Shown in pieces: positions 47,516 to 59,740 of a stretch of DNA of 64,000 bases. The notes beneath the pieces are model-generated. The model saw only the letters and a program-made list of their open reading frames with translations, was not told the origin of the DNA and did not search any database. The translations under genes and the position numbers were made by a program. This DNA comes from Heterobilharzia americana (lineage: Eukaryota > Platyhelminthes > Trematoda > Strigeidida > Schistosomatidae). Each line of letters opens with the position of its first letter. Position 1 is the stretch's first letter. Where the stretch lies: the NCBI GenBank assembly GCA_944470555.2, contig OX104131.1, forward strand, positions 13,756,515 to 13,820,514. Reading direction: 5' to 3'.

Positions 47516-49903
47516 ATTTTCCTTATAGTTTAGCCGATAAACAAATGTGTCGTATGGAGTTAAATGAAGTTCAGTGAAAAACCGTCCTAAAGTTTACTGC
47601 TCTTACCAAGATCTATCCTAGCCAAGTAGTAAGTATTGTAGCCTATGACAAGAACTTGTATACATTTACTGCCATGCTTAATTGTATATTATATCCTTTC
47701 GTTTTGAAAAAAAATGTAACACAATCATTTCATTAAACTGCCAATATCTTTGGTGATAGATATTTTAGCAAAATTTGTTTCAGTAAGTGTCTTGATCATA
47801 TGTACAATAATTATTACTATTCTGCAATAATAATACAATACAATTTTCCGTTTTTTCCTCACTGTTTTGTTTCTTGCATAACAGACAATCACTATATAAC
47901 ACATCACTGAAATCTATCGATGAGGATGAAAGGATTGAATTTGTATCACTCAAAACTATGGTGAAAGTTGTCATCAATGAATACTAATTAATTTCAAAAT
48001 ACAATTTTCAGTGAGACAGTCTCAATTCCCTCCCTTTTCTGACAAAGCATCCGATTTCCCAAAGTTTCAGGTAGAGAGGTTTATGTTCCAATATGTAAAG
48101 CGTCTTGTCAACTCTACATACAACAGTTTAACAGCATATATAATGCACAGTGATAATGTTAAATTGGTTACTTTTATAGTCAATGGGATTAATTTATGTC
48201 TAGCTTTTGTTTGTCTTACAATATTCCGTAAATCTGTTTATCCTTTTCACTAAAACAGTAATAGATAAAAGTACCATTCATGGTAAAAATGGTTTCTAGG
48301 ATGAAAATCTCTTTCAGCGGATATATGTTCAAGATTGTTTATACACGTAATAAATATTAGGCAATCAGTACGCAGATACTATGCGTATAGATTTAATCAC
48401 AACAAAATCTTGATCGTAAAATAATTTCTTTGATCTAGTAAATGTATAAACAAAGGGATTTGTGAAACTGACAAAACCTTTTATCATGGTAACTACCAGT
48501 CACTTTGTTGTAATCAGGCAGGGTTAAAACAATAAGTCGAAAACTGAAAACGTCTGAGCAAAAACTACTCTCGAAAAAAAGAAGTTTCTTTTCATATATT
48601 ATCATTCATTTATACACCTTTTTGTATTTCTGAGCTCTACACTATTACTAAGCTTCTTAAATAACTATTACATGTTTATGTTCGGAATGATATAATTCAA
48701 ATAAGACGTATTCAACTTCCGATCCATTTCCAATATCTGCCAATATTGCTAGTACTGTTTTCCAGTTTAATATTTTGCTATATACCCCTAATTTTGCATA
48801 GCTTTACCTGTTTTTTTGCCCATGACTCTAAAATAACCGAAATAGCAATGTTCACACCGTTACTACTTTTTCTTCCCTCTGCTCTCACGGCTGAACTCTT
48901 ACTGGTTGTTAAACATTTTTACCTATATGTGGATTTAGCGTTGTCAAGGTCATTAAGATATGTATATATGCAGCAACGCTGCCAATTGTATTGGTTGTTA
49001 TTGAGACAGTAAAAAGCCCTCTGTCAATTGTCTGTCTTCGTGACTCGGTGGTACTGTGGTGTGATTTGCATTAGAGTCGATTCATTTGTGCGTTAGGTTC
49101 GTAGCTTGCTAGGCTCGTAGACTGTTAGGTCGTACTACCGGTCATAGCACATCTACTCTATTAGCAATGACGTAGTTTATCGTTAATATACTTAGTTTCC
49201 ATCATCAATTTGAACAGTGAACTCTAACCGTTTCACATTTCCACTTGACCTGTTAAGTTTATTTGTTCCTATATATCCCCACTTTAATTAATCTTTCAAT
49301 TGGCATAATGTGTATTCGATTTCGTGTGGTGCATCTTGGCATAAAAAGTCTTAGTATGTAGAGAATTTTGTCAATGAATCCGATTGAATCTTGTTTTTCT
49401 TTCATTGCTTGTTTTAAATAAGCGTTCCTGCTTATTCAATGCTATCATGATGACTAGGTGGATTGCAGAACTTTTTTCATCATCAGACAGTGATGTGTAA
49501 AGTCCATTAATGTACTCGGTTTTGACATAGTAAAGTGATTTTCATATAAGCCTTTCTGATTACTCAGTTAACTTGGACCATAAATTAAAAATTGAAAATA
49601 TTAATGTAGAAACATTTCTAGCCACAGATGGGTGATATAGCTGGTTAAGGCAATCGATTGAAAAACGTAAGAATGCACTGACAGCACAACTAACTACACA
49701 CAAAAGAAACAATGACATCGAAGATTATGAAAATAAACAACAACGACATTTATCGAAGCTTAAGTTTTGTGCCAACAATATTACTACCGCCCATAATGAT
49801 AATAATGGCCTTGCAAATGAGCTATGCTGTTGATATAAATAAAAAAACTTGAAGTGTATTTCAAGGCTACCGAAAAAGACACAATTAAACAGAATACAAT
49901 ACA

Positions 49904-49904
<1 letters not shown>
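47516..49904. other. AT-rich stretch, nothing certain
   Basis: The hydrophobic 88-codon frame at 48746-49012 has no known motif and no supporting splice sites. No recognised repeats. Confidence 0.35.

Positions 49905-49969
<65 letters not shown>
49905..49969. repeat. Long (TA)n microsatellite
   Basis: About 32 uninterrupted TA units. The tract forms the repetitive C-terminal part of a spurious - strand frame at 49885-50172. Confidence 0.95.
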
Positions 49970-49973
<4 letters not shown>

Positions 49974-50729
49974 TTGACTTTAAATATGCAGCTATAAGTT
50001 TAGGTTTTAGAAGGAAATGTAGTGAAGAATAGAAGTGACGACATAGCGTCTCTCTATCCATAAATATTAACATCATTATCATAGGTAGTACTCTATAGTA
50101 AATAAACCAAACAAAAATGAAAAGAATTATACATTGGATAATTGGAAATGCACAAACACACAGAAGAAGCATATCAGTAATACAAGATGAGAGAATATTT
50201 GAAACTGGATAGACAAACCATCAGGGAATAGATAAAAAATGTATTTCATAACAAAAATGGTAATAAAACAATAACGAAAGGACGAAAATACTTTACACAT
50301 CTACTATTGGTCATAAGCATTGAAAAGAAATTATACATATAAAAAAGTTATTACTGACGTTTAACATTTGCTACTACTGGTAACCATACTAGTATTTCGA
50401 GCATACACAAATATCACACAGTCCAAAGGCTTATAATAACTTACATATAAAATAAGTACACAAGTTAGTCACAAAGAAAAAGTGATCAGCAACCATACAA
50501 ACGATAAGTTACAAACACTTTCGGTAAGAGAATGATTGATGGAAACCAAAAACCACGCAGGTTCAAGTAGTTCTGTAAGAAAATGTATATACTTCTATAT
50601 GCTTGTCAATAAATAATAATAAAAATTAGATTTTGGATTATTAGTGAACAAAAAAGCAAATAAAAAAGTGAAGGAGAATATTAAACAATCTCCTAGTTGA
50701 TTATCCGTTGTGATTAACCTTCACCATTA

Positions 50730-53700
50730 TTAAATGATTGGTGTTGACGATGAAGAGGATGATGTACGCGTGGATCGAGTAGTGAAGCTAGATGTTTGGT
50801 CTGCTTGTTTCAGACAATTATTCATATAACTACAAGCTTCATTAGTAGCAGGTGGACAAGTTGAACTGACACCCAATTTTGACTTTGATCGGTTAACAGA
50901 AGTATCCAAGGTAATAGAACAATTCATCAACTCAAATTCACCCAAGGAAGATGGAAGTTTATTCAATAAATTGGCTAGGTTTTTAAAATAAATAAAAAAG
51001 TATAATGTGAACTAAATTTATCCGAAATAAAATATGGTATGATAAAGTTTTTCTTGACAAAAGTATATTGAAATATTCATTGACTTATGAAATGGGTGTG
51101 AATGGAAAATTTCAGATTCAATTTCGCCTTCAGTTTATTTGTTATGCATAAACGTGAATGACTAGAGAAATTATATTCCATTTAACTCGTTAAATAGAAA
51201 ATTTTTCACTTGAAGTTACACCCGAATAATTTACAGTTTATTTAGTTCTGTATTAGATTTTAGGTTAGAATTCATCATGGACTGACATCAGTTGGAGGGA
51301 CATTGGAAACATAAGAGCAGTGAACGTCCATTTCGTTTTAGTATGGGACTCCTCAGCAATGCACACCCATAACTCCACCCCGCCAGGGATCGAACCCAAG
51401 ACGTTCAGATTCCGTGGCCAGCACGTTACCATTGAACCACTGAGTCGGCAGGATCCAATGATCCGCATTTCCTACTTATCAATTCACGATATAGTGCGAC
51501 CTACATTCAATGTCGTCGTTGAGTAATTGTCCTCATGTTCAACTTGGTTGACCTCATCGGTCACGACTTCTCATAGGGAACTTAGGGAATCACCTCTCGA
51601 AGCTAGTCACCGCAATAAGCGCTAGATTAATTCTATCCGGAGGTTTATATTAACTGATTTTAGGTTGGAACAAGCCCCACCAACTAAAAGTCTGGAATCT
51701 CGCATTATGGTGGTTTGCAGTGTTGGTGGGGCACGCATACAGCAACCAAGCGTAGTTATCCATTTAACCTCATCCGATGGTGAATCTGCAAAATTCACCC
51801 TTCGAGTTTTTGCAGTCAATAGACAGTTATTGCGGTTCTGCAGGTGTGGGTATAGCATTAACTGTACCCCTCGACTGAATACCATTTGAATCACCTGCGC
51901 AGAATGAGAGTGAATGGTGTAGTGAGGACTAAAACAAACAACGAAACTCGCTGCAGTCTCTCCGTATGCAACCGCTGGTTGGATGAAATGAAGGAAGAGT
52001 TCTACCGAAAACTGCCTAGCATCCTACTGAACGCCAAATGCTAAGATATGATTATCGTAGCTGGTGATTTCAACGCACAACTGAGTGAGCTAAGTCAGTC
52101 AGAAATGCACTTAGGTGATACTTTCAGAATCCAACGGGACGAAGGGATAACAGTGATTGTCTACTACAAATGCACTCAGACAACCACTTATTTCTGGGAA
52201 GTGCGTACATGAGACATAAAAAGAGACTGTGAATGGTATCGTATCCACCGACCTCAGCTTAACAGCTCAGCTATACTGCCGTCGGTTATCACTGAAGAGG
52301 GTCGGTGAAAGAATGCCACTCCTTCTGCAGCAAGCGTTTAAACAAAGAGCAGGCTTTGATTTGACCATGTGTGTCTGCATTTAAATGGATATAGTAAAAC
52401 TACAGCAACAAGACCATTTCGAGCGCACTACAACGATTAGAATACTGAGGTTGCTTTCAGTAAGCAACCAGCTAGATATTAATGACAACGGGACAGTGTC
52501 ACTCATTCTGAAGGAGCATGATGCCACCTCTGGTCTTCTGTAAAACTGAATACAGTAACTGACTCTTAGATAAAGGTTAGAAGGAGCCAGTGGATCTCAG
52601 TCACTTTTGAATTAATTGATGCACGTAAACTCATTCCAGGTGAATAGTGGCCGTGGGTAGTAATGACTAAAGACATGGAGAAGGATGAGGCCGACAGTTA
52701 TTTGAATCAACCGAGGACACTGCAGCAGAGTCAATAATTAGTGAGAAAATAGTGGGGGGAAATGGGTCTGAGATTTGCTAGCAGGAGGAAGACTGGAAAG
52801 AATACTTCAAGAAACATTTTAGTCTGTTGATTAGAATTGTCGCACAGGGAAACACTATTATTTACTACATTACTTTTCGGACATAATTTATTTTGCATGT
52901 TCATATCAGGTAACTTCTAATCAAATCCCCCTCTTTTTAATAAGAGTAGTAGAATTTCCCATATATCTAAGACAGATGCAGAATCATTCCTATTGCATGT
53001 ATTTAGTGCCGATTAGAATAACTGTGCGACTGGCCTCCAGTAATCCGACCAGATCCAGAAGAGAACACCAGAACACGGCCCCAAACTTTTGCAAGGGTTG
53101 AGAAGGCTACAAGTAATATGAAACAAAAAAGGATGGTAAGACCGGATAGGCTTTTACTGGAGGTATTTATGCAAGGTGGTTAGTGATTATTGCATACAAT
53201 TACTGAAGTTTTAGATAACGTAAGATCAGATATGATTCCCTTTAACTGGTCTCAATAACTGACTGTCCTAGTCTTTCATAAAGGTGAAGTATCCACTTGT
53301 GATAATCAGTCTAGCATTATGTCTAATATTCTAGGTTATATAATTATTGGACATCTGAGTACAGAACCATAACAGCGAACTTGAGAAAAGTAGCCAAGTT
53401 TCAAACCTTGGTATGAGGATATCGATCATACATATTCACCCTATGCAGGGCTATGGAACTGGGGCGCTTGAGACTAATTGTATTATTTGACTTGAAAGCG
53501 ATGCCCAACTTCATCTTTTTGACTGAAAGAAGTTGAACACTGTATTCGTATTAGAGCCTATGATATGAGATAGCAGGTAAGATGAATGTGTCGAGTAGTG
53601 TCCGTTGAGGATATCTACTCCAACCCTTCTTATTTAGTTTTATCATAAAAGTACTCATAGAGGTTTCCATCAAGTCGTTCGGCATTATATGGATTATTCT

Positions 53701-55576
53701 TGTCACAAAACACTCCTTAGCAGACATGGAGAACAAAAAAGAAAGTCCTGCTAGATGAAGATGCTGAAAAGATGCAGCTGTTTGAACCTCCCGAATGGGT
53801 ATATAAGAATTTTCGGGATGTGTTTCTCACTAAACAAATGCAAAAATCATGAACTATAAGGTTAGGCAGAGAAAAGGGCGACCGCAAAATGTGTGCAGTC
53901 AATGATACAACAAACAAACAAAAATAGCAGTCATACACAGCTTCGTCAGCACAGGCTACTGAGTAACCCATGAAGAAATATTGGTACCTACCTTCCCACC
54001 GAAAATAGCGCTGATGATGTCTAGGAAGGGTATGAAGGTTTCACGAGTGACCCATCCAACTCACAGAATAAAACACAACCATGACTGTAATAATTTCCCC
54101 TCTAAGTAGTGGAAAGTAGTAAGGTTTTGAATGTTACCAATATTGATTTTACCGTCTTCATCTCTCATCGTAATGCTTTCTCGCTTGATGTGCTGATATG
54201 AGGTGTGGCAACTTGAACCGTTACGCAGTAATCCCTTGTCCTATGTTGATCTTGTCAGTTCGCCTGATTTTAACGTATATCGGTGAGATATATCACTTTT
54301 TATTTTTATCCTTATCATGAGTCAGTTTATGTAAAGTATTTACTCAGTTGAAAATAATCTATGCATATATAACATCTGAATAAGAAGTTTACGATAAAAC
54401 AGGAAAGCGATGACACATTTTACCGGAAGAAATATTCATTAGAAGGAAATAAGGAGTTTCGTCCATTAATCTTTATAAAATCACCATCCATCAGATGTAG
54501 GAGGGGTTGTGCTCAACGAGAATAATTGCGAAATACCATAATGGAGAATGGTAATCCCAAAAATGATTTCCAGGTCACATAGCGATGAACTATAACCTCA
54601 AAGTTTGAGTCTGGGAAGATATCAGTACTATTCTTACCTCGTTGAGCTGTGGTTCTTTAGTTTAGGCAGTTAGCTTTGAAGTAGTGGGGTATGGGTTCGA
54701 ACCCCACACCACCTACTAAGGTGTGGACAGCCAGGTATTATCATTAGTCCTCACATATAATAGATGTGGCGCATTGCCTGTACAAAATTAAAGGTTTCAT
54801 TAAGACTGAAGTATGATGCATCAACAAGATTGGCAGTTATACCATTAGATATCAATCAGTACCCTGTAGTAACCAATTCGTGTAAAAATGAATACTTCTT
54901 GGGAATTGTATAATTGAGTAACAGATAAATTTAATAGTAAAAGTGTGAAAATGAGGTAAGAAGTACAAAGTAGCAAACATAGTCATTACCAAAAAAAGTT
55001 CAATGCTAAACAATAATTCGAATTTCTGCATCCGTAATTCTATAAATGGTGCTTTTTTGAGATCATATGGCATACGTTTGCGTTCACTTCTATGCGTATT
55101 CTATCAAAAATCAAATGATTGGATAAAATGCATTTTGAAAAAAAGAAAGGATAACGAGAGTGAGTGAGACATGCAACATTATTACAAGGTAAAATGATTA
55201 ACATAACTAACCATCACCATCTGATGATTCTTTGAGACGAACAACAGGAGATTCTGTAGTCTTGCCTTCATCACAATTTAATAAGGCTCCTTTAGCTTTT
55301 TGTCCAGTTGTCACCTGACATCTAACCGATGAGTCTAACCGGTAGTCAGAATTTCTTTCTGGTGCATCATCATCTGATGTAACAGGTTGGAAGGAATAAG
55401 ACTTATGAGCTGAGTTGTTTTCACATTTGTGCGGTAAAGAAGTTCCATCGATACCTGACGTTGTTGAAGACGATGCCACCACTGGTGTTGTAGCCAACAT
55501 ATTGACATCACTGACGTTTTGCATGTATGACTCAGCTAGAATCTCTTGTTCCATAGCCAAACAATCCATAAAATCA
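50730..55576 (-). CDS. Unrecognised host gene, last two exons
   Basis: Two exons fit together on the - strand. Exon A (55576-55212) starts after the acceptor ATTCACAG| and ends at GGTGATG|GTTAGT, leaving one base of a codon. Exon B (50974-50730) starts after AAAAACCTAG|CC and ends in TAA; G and CC make an Ala codon, so the phases agree. The joined text reads SSDGDANLLNKLPSSLGEFE across the junction. The protein part is rich in Ser, Thr and Asp, with no hydrophobic segment and no domain I know; it looks disordered (for example STRTSSSSSSTPII at the end). It enters exon A in phase, so further exons should lie above 55.6 kb, but I could not find them. The 4.2-kb intron holds SINE, LINE and LTR relics. 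Confidence 0.6.
51275..51655 (-). repeat. tRNA-headed hammerhead SINE, family A, copy 1
   Basis: On the - strand the tRNA-like head has an A box (AGTGGTTCAATGGTAACG) and an almost perfect B box (TGGGTTCGATCCC). It is followed by a hammerhead-like core, GCTGAGGAGTCCCATACT then AAAACGAAATGGACGTT, with CTGAGGA, GAAA and a GTT triplet; the flanks GCATTG and CACTGC can pair as stem I. Stem II is damaged (GTCCC against AAAAC). The body on both sides of the head matches the copy at 62850-63215. Confidence 0.7.
51660..53600 (+). pseudogene. RTE-like element fragment (family 2): endonuclease and start of reverse transcriptase
   Basis: From 51665 the text gives TKSLESRIMVVC, GGARIQQPSVVIHL (family SETRIQDP motif) and ESAKFTLRVFAVN. 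IIVAGDFNAQLSELSQSE follows at about 52048-52100, the GDFNA.. motif of the endonuclease. Later come PFNWSQ, LTVLVFHKGEVSTCDNQSS at about 53235-53310, the start of the reverse transcriptase (VPVFKKG..CDN.RGI). Stops and shifts are frequent. The strand is opposite to the host gene in whose intron it lies. Confidence 0.75.
54130..54225 (+). repeat. 3' tract of RTE-like element, family 2
   Basis: Ends GATGTGCTGATATGAGGTGTGGCAACTTG, the best-kept copy of the shared 3' motif. It probably belongs to the fragment at 51660-53600. Confidence 0.55.
54645..54785 (+). repeat. tRNA-headed SINE, family B
   Basis: The head has TGGTTCTTTAGTTTAGGC and a perfect B box in GGTTCGAACCCCAC. The body is ACAGCCAGGTATTATCATTAG, then TAGATGTGGCGCATTGCCTG. 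This is the most intact copy of the family in the window. Confidence 0.65.
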
Positions 55577-55689
55577 CTGTGAATTCAAGTACAGATCAAT
55601 GGTAGGATGCATTACAGTATGGTAACCAAAACAACAGTAAAAAATAACTAAGAATAGTAACAACATGAAAACTATACGAGTCACACAAG

Positions 55690-55855
55690 AAGTGGATATC
55701 GTGACTCAGTGGCCTAGTGGGTCGGTCCTAAAAAGAACAATATCGCTCACTAGAAACCAGGTACATACAACTGACGAATCCCAAACAGGATGAAACGCGA
55801 GTCCTGGATTTCACTGCTAGCTACTATCCATTATTAATGTAATCATCAAAATAGT
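55690..55855 (+). ncRNA. Sm-alpha-type hammerhead ribozyme element
   Basis: The core at 55771-55803 reads CTGACGAATCCCAAACAGGA then TGAAACGCGAGTC, with the order CTGANGA box, stem II (TCC/GGA), GAAA, short stem III and the GTC cleavage triplet (cut expected after 55803). Upstream CCAGGTACATACAA and downstream CTGGATTTCACTGCTAGC match the known Sm-alpha satellite ribozyme of schistosomes, apart from point changes in stem I. A tRNA-like TCAGTGGCCTAGTGG lies 5' of it and may be the Pol III A box. Activity is possible but stem I is weakened. Confidence 0.8.
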
Positions 55856-56499
55856 GTATAAACTAAGTGAATTCTGTTGTCATATCCTTATACACTAAAC
55901 AATGTGGATAGGAAATGAAAATTAATAATTGCAATCATATCTCCATGATATATAGGCGAATCAAGAAATGAATAGTATGTGTGAACTGTGAAAGAAGTAT
56001 AAACTTCAACTACTCAGCAAATCTGATTCTAGCTACCGCATGAAGCAAGAGAATCTGTAACCGTTGTATACTCTTATTAAAATAAAAGATTACTTATAGC
56101 TGCAAGGTGAATAGACTAATAAAATAATCAACAGAGTCGATAAACTTCTTAGTAAAATCAAGATGATTTATTCATACTACGATGGAAAATATAGAATAAA
56201 AATATGTATTACTGAAAAATAGTGTTAACACCCTGGAGATAATAACGTGCTTAACGTTTAAATCGAGGTTTGATTGCACATGTGCGGCTGATGTCAATTT
56301 CAATCAAGTTAAGGACTAAAGACATACACTTCCGAATGGAACCTATTGATAGACACTTTGTGGTTTTCACTAAGTCATATTCTAATCAACTTGAAATCTC
56401 TCTAGATTGTTGAAACTAACATTCGTCATCCGTGACTTGATACCAGCCAGTTAACAGCAACATCTAAATATAAATCCATCAAGCAATCTTGTACACATT

Positions 56500-56645
56500 C
56501 ATGCAGTAGGCAATGAGTCACACCTGTTGTGAAGGCTGAGGATACTACCTGACTGTCCATACGTCAGTAAGTGGGACGGTGTTCGAACTAGTGACCCACT
56601 GGTTGAAAGTCAACTGTCTAAACCAATGAACCACAACTCCAATAA
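56500..56645 (-). repeat. tRNA-headed SINE, family B
   Basis: On the - strand GTGGTTCATTGGTTTAGAC (A box) and CTAGTTCGAACACC (B box) are followed by ACAGTCAGGTAGTATCC and GTGACTCATTGCCTAC, the body and end of family B. Confidence 0.6.
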
Positions 56646-56829
56646 CAGTAATACGAAACGTCATTGTACTAGAAAGTGAGTGAAGGTAGACACAGTCAAA
56701 CCTAATAACATCTTTCGTTGTATAACCTGTAATATCAACGTAATGAAATAGAAATCGGTGCCCAGGTTTTTCTAAGCATTCCAATTTACCTTTCACCTTT
56801 ATTTGGCAGAGATGCTCGGAAGGTAGCAA

Positions 56830-57690
56830 TTAATCACATGCCTGTAACCAACTCTTCACATTACCTACATTTTACGACCACACATTAGCACTTGGAAAGA
56901 TCAGTACTACATCTAACGATTCGTACCTCATAACCATGAAGTCATTTATTTCAGCGCCATATAAAACCCTATTTCATATTCAAATACATATCAGAAACCA
57001 GCACACATGATCTAATGAAAATATAAATGCAATCATGAAGTTTTATCGAATGGTGGTATGCGCATCCGTTTACACTCCAGACCGATCATAAACAATGATT
57101 TGCTGTTTTTTTTGGCTGAAAACCTGGTATCACTGTTGTCACACTTGGTGAATGACAGCGATGTTACTTTTTCTGTTAAGATATAACTTCACCATCCAGG
57201 ATACTTTTAAAAATAAATTAGGTTACACTGCACCTAATCACGACTGATTTCCTAAACATCGATACTGTCAATGCAGAAATAGCAATTGATGATGACGTTT
57301 GTGACATTTTGTGAGAATCTGTTGCCTCGGCTCCTGTCAAACTAAAAATGATTGAGGAATCTACAAATTGCTTGTGTATCCAGGACATATGGACGAAACA
57401 AACATCTTCAGTTGCATCAGTTCAATCATTATTGCAACTCACTAGTTATTGTAGACGGGTACATATTACTTTCACTTAGAACAATGTTGCCTCATAATTT
57501 ACACAGTTCCATTACGTCAAATGTGTGTGCATCGTTCAGGCACAATAGGCATGAAGTTGTTAGCACAGAGCTATGTTTTTTCGACCATTCATCGATAAAG
57601 ATATTGAAAATCAAGTGAAAGACTGAGAGAATCGAGTATATCCGCAGAAATTTCGATTAAATTGGAGTTATTTTGATTACCAGGCCCAAA
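56830..57690. other. Unassigned stretch
   Basis: An 88-codon frame at 57352-57618 has no motif. Nothing else was recognised. Confidence 0.35.
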
Positions 57691-57920
57691 CAACGCAAGA
57701 TCAAGAATTCATAATGGCTTTGCAAGACCATATAAGGATCATAAATTCCTAATATTCGGAGATCCCTCTTCTAAATGGCCTGATATAATCATCATGAGAA
57801 GAACTCAAAGAATGATGATATGTGAGCTACATGAATTATTTAGCGAATTTGGCATATCAAAAAAGATAGTTTTCGATAATCGTACCATTTTACCAGCTAT
57901 AGTTACGACACCTGCCAGCG
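57690..57920 (+). pseudogene. Gypsy-type integrase fragment
   Basis: The text FLIFGDPSSKWPDIIIMRR, then ICELHELFSEFGISKKIVFD, matches the integrase core segment FL.FVDA.SKWP....M..T and ..F..FG.P..IVSDNG. It is short, lacks the first Asp region and ends in unrelated sequence. It belongs to a gypsy family different from the one at 21904. Confidence 0.65.
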
Positions 57921-58229
57921 AACATTCAACCCCTTTCCGTATTCGCTGATGATAATATTGACATCCACAAACCTCTAGTAATAGCTGATTATATGCAGTA
58001 GAGATGCATACCATACACCATTGCCTCCTCCATACATCCGCACTAAATGCAGGCGAGAATACAGACAATAGACGTGTGCTGACTGATTGGAAAAATACCG
58101 TCACTCAGACTTCAGGAATTTACCGATTACGTCCTCCATAGATTCCTTTGTGTATCCAAACACTAACGATTGATTTTTCAAATAACTTGAAAAACATCGA
58201 GTAGTGAGTAACCTCAGAATTTAGGTAAT

Positions 58230-59355
58230 GCTCATTGAAGTTCCTTGGAGACTTAATTGACAACCAAAGTACAAACCCGGTTCTAGACGGTGCAATGCTC
58301 GATTCACTAAAGAGCTTACACCGTTCTCTTAAGTTAGCCACAGTTGATTGTCCTTTGATTCACTACCGTATGCTGAAGCGAAAACATACGTTCATTCACT
58401 TGTTATCGGAAGCTGTTCAAACGTCCGAAAAAGTCAAGCGACTGCTGAATGAAGAGATACTTTTGGTTAGATAAGATATCACAGCCTCTCAATTACTTAT
58501 GACGGACGCCTCGAATGCTGCCACTAGGACAGTTATATTGCAACAAGAATACGGTACCTGGCTTTTTTTCGAAAAGACTGTGTCACTATAGAAATTTTAG
58601 TAGTCATTTCATACATGTTACAAGTCATGTTCCTAAGTTGTACAAAGATCACAAACAATTGACCAAAACCCTATCAGATAACTACTTTCTTCGTGAAATA
58701 CGACAGTTGGAGTTTACATCACAATTTACTTCTGACATAGAACACGTAAAAATAACCACATCACCGATGCTCTGTTAAGCGGGCACATTAACAGTGTGCA
58801 GTGGCCTAATGTGTCTGCGAAATGACGTCGTCAGTCTTCACAAAATTCCACTTAGTATCACATGCAAGGGGAATAAACGACACGTTAACTGATGGTTACC
58901 CTCGATTCATCCCAGTAGATATGAGATGGGCAGTCTCATGCAGGAATCAGCAGTACTATCAAGCTGGTTACAAAGATATCATCAAATCAACACTCTACCT
59001 GGTCAGTTTACTATTCCTATAACCAAATTTGAACACATGTAGTAGATATAACTAAAGCACTGCCTACTTCAATTATCTCCTCATATGCATAGACAGATTT
59101 ACCTGCTGGTCTGTCGCTCTTACGTTATCAGAAACTTTAGTTGGGACGGCAACGAAGGCGCTAATGATTAAATGTATATCCGAATCTAGTGTCGCACCAG
59201 TTATCACCCTTGATATGGGAGTACAATCCTTGTTCAAATGGCTCATTAACGCAATTGATACTAAATGCTTGCGCACGACAGGTGACTTTTCTATTTCTTA
59301 CGGTGAGATGGAACCCTTGTACAAGCAACCGATGATAGCACTTTCTGCCCTATGA
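58230..59355 (+). pseudogene. Gypsy-type pol remnant: RNase H and integrase
   Basis: KFLGDLIDNQSTNPV (58235) resembles the RFLGMINFYRRF motif at the end of a reverse transcriptase. LLMTDASNAATRTVILQQEY (about 58495-58550) is the RNase H start with its Asp. REIRQLEFTSQFTSDIEHVK and ITDALLSGHINSVQWPNV (58700-58815) are its end. Integrase pieces follow: YLLICIDRFTCWSVALTL-type text at about 59085-59130, VAPVITLDMGVQSLF and AIDTKCLRTTGD at 59195-59290. Frames shift repeatedly and large parts are deleted. Confidence 0.75.
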
Positions 59356-59740
59356 TAAACAATAACTGATCAGCCAAACTCCCATCGATTCTGCTTGGAG
59401 CCAGATCTATACTGAAAACAATGACGCTATAACTCAGTGCTAGTTTAAGGTAAATCATCACGATTATCTGTAGAATTTTTCATCGCCTTAATATGGTTAA
59501 CTACACAAAACTGCCGAATAAACAGTTGACCGAGTTAAAATTTTGCATTCACGACCGGAACAACACGCATCACAAATACCACGTCAGCTAATTAATGGTA
59601 TTGTGACGGATGTACAAGGTAGTACATATGAATCAAAAGTAGTGCTGTCAGACAGTTCTATTTTACTGAACATCTTGGTCTATAAGAAGGGAGAGAACTC
59701 TTTTTGTGACAATTATAAAATAATTATTTGAACTAATATT
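59356..59740. other. Unassigned stretch, perhaps end of the gypsy remnant
   Basis: The text near 59490-59560 could be the tail of the same pol gene, but no motif fixes it. Confidence 0.3.

Noticed and set aside
48746..49012. Hydrophobic 88-codon frame as a membrane protein exon
   Set aside because: AT-rich sequence gives hydrophobic codons by chance; no motif or splice evidence.
49885..50172. 95-codon minus-strand frame with a long Ile-Tyr repeat
   Set aside because: The repeat is the translation of the (TA)n microsatellite; the rest has no motif.
56545..56829. 94-codon minus-strand frame as an upstream exon of the unknown gene
   Set aside because: Its end is made of tRNA-headed SINE sequence and it has no fitting splice donor toward exon A.
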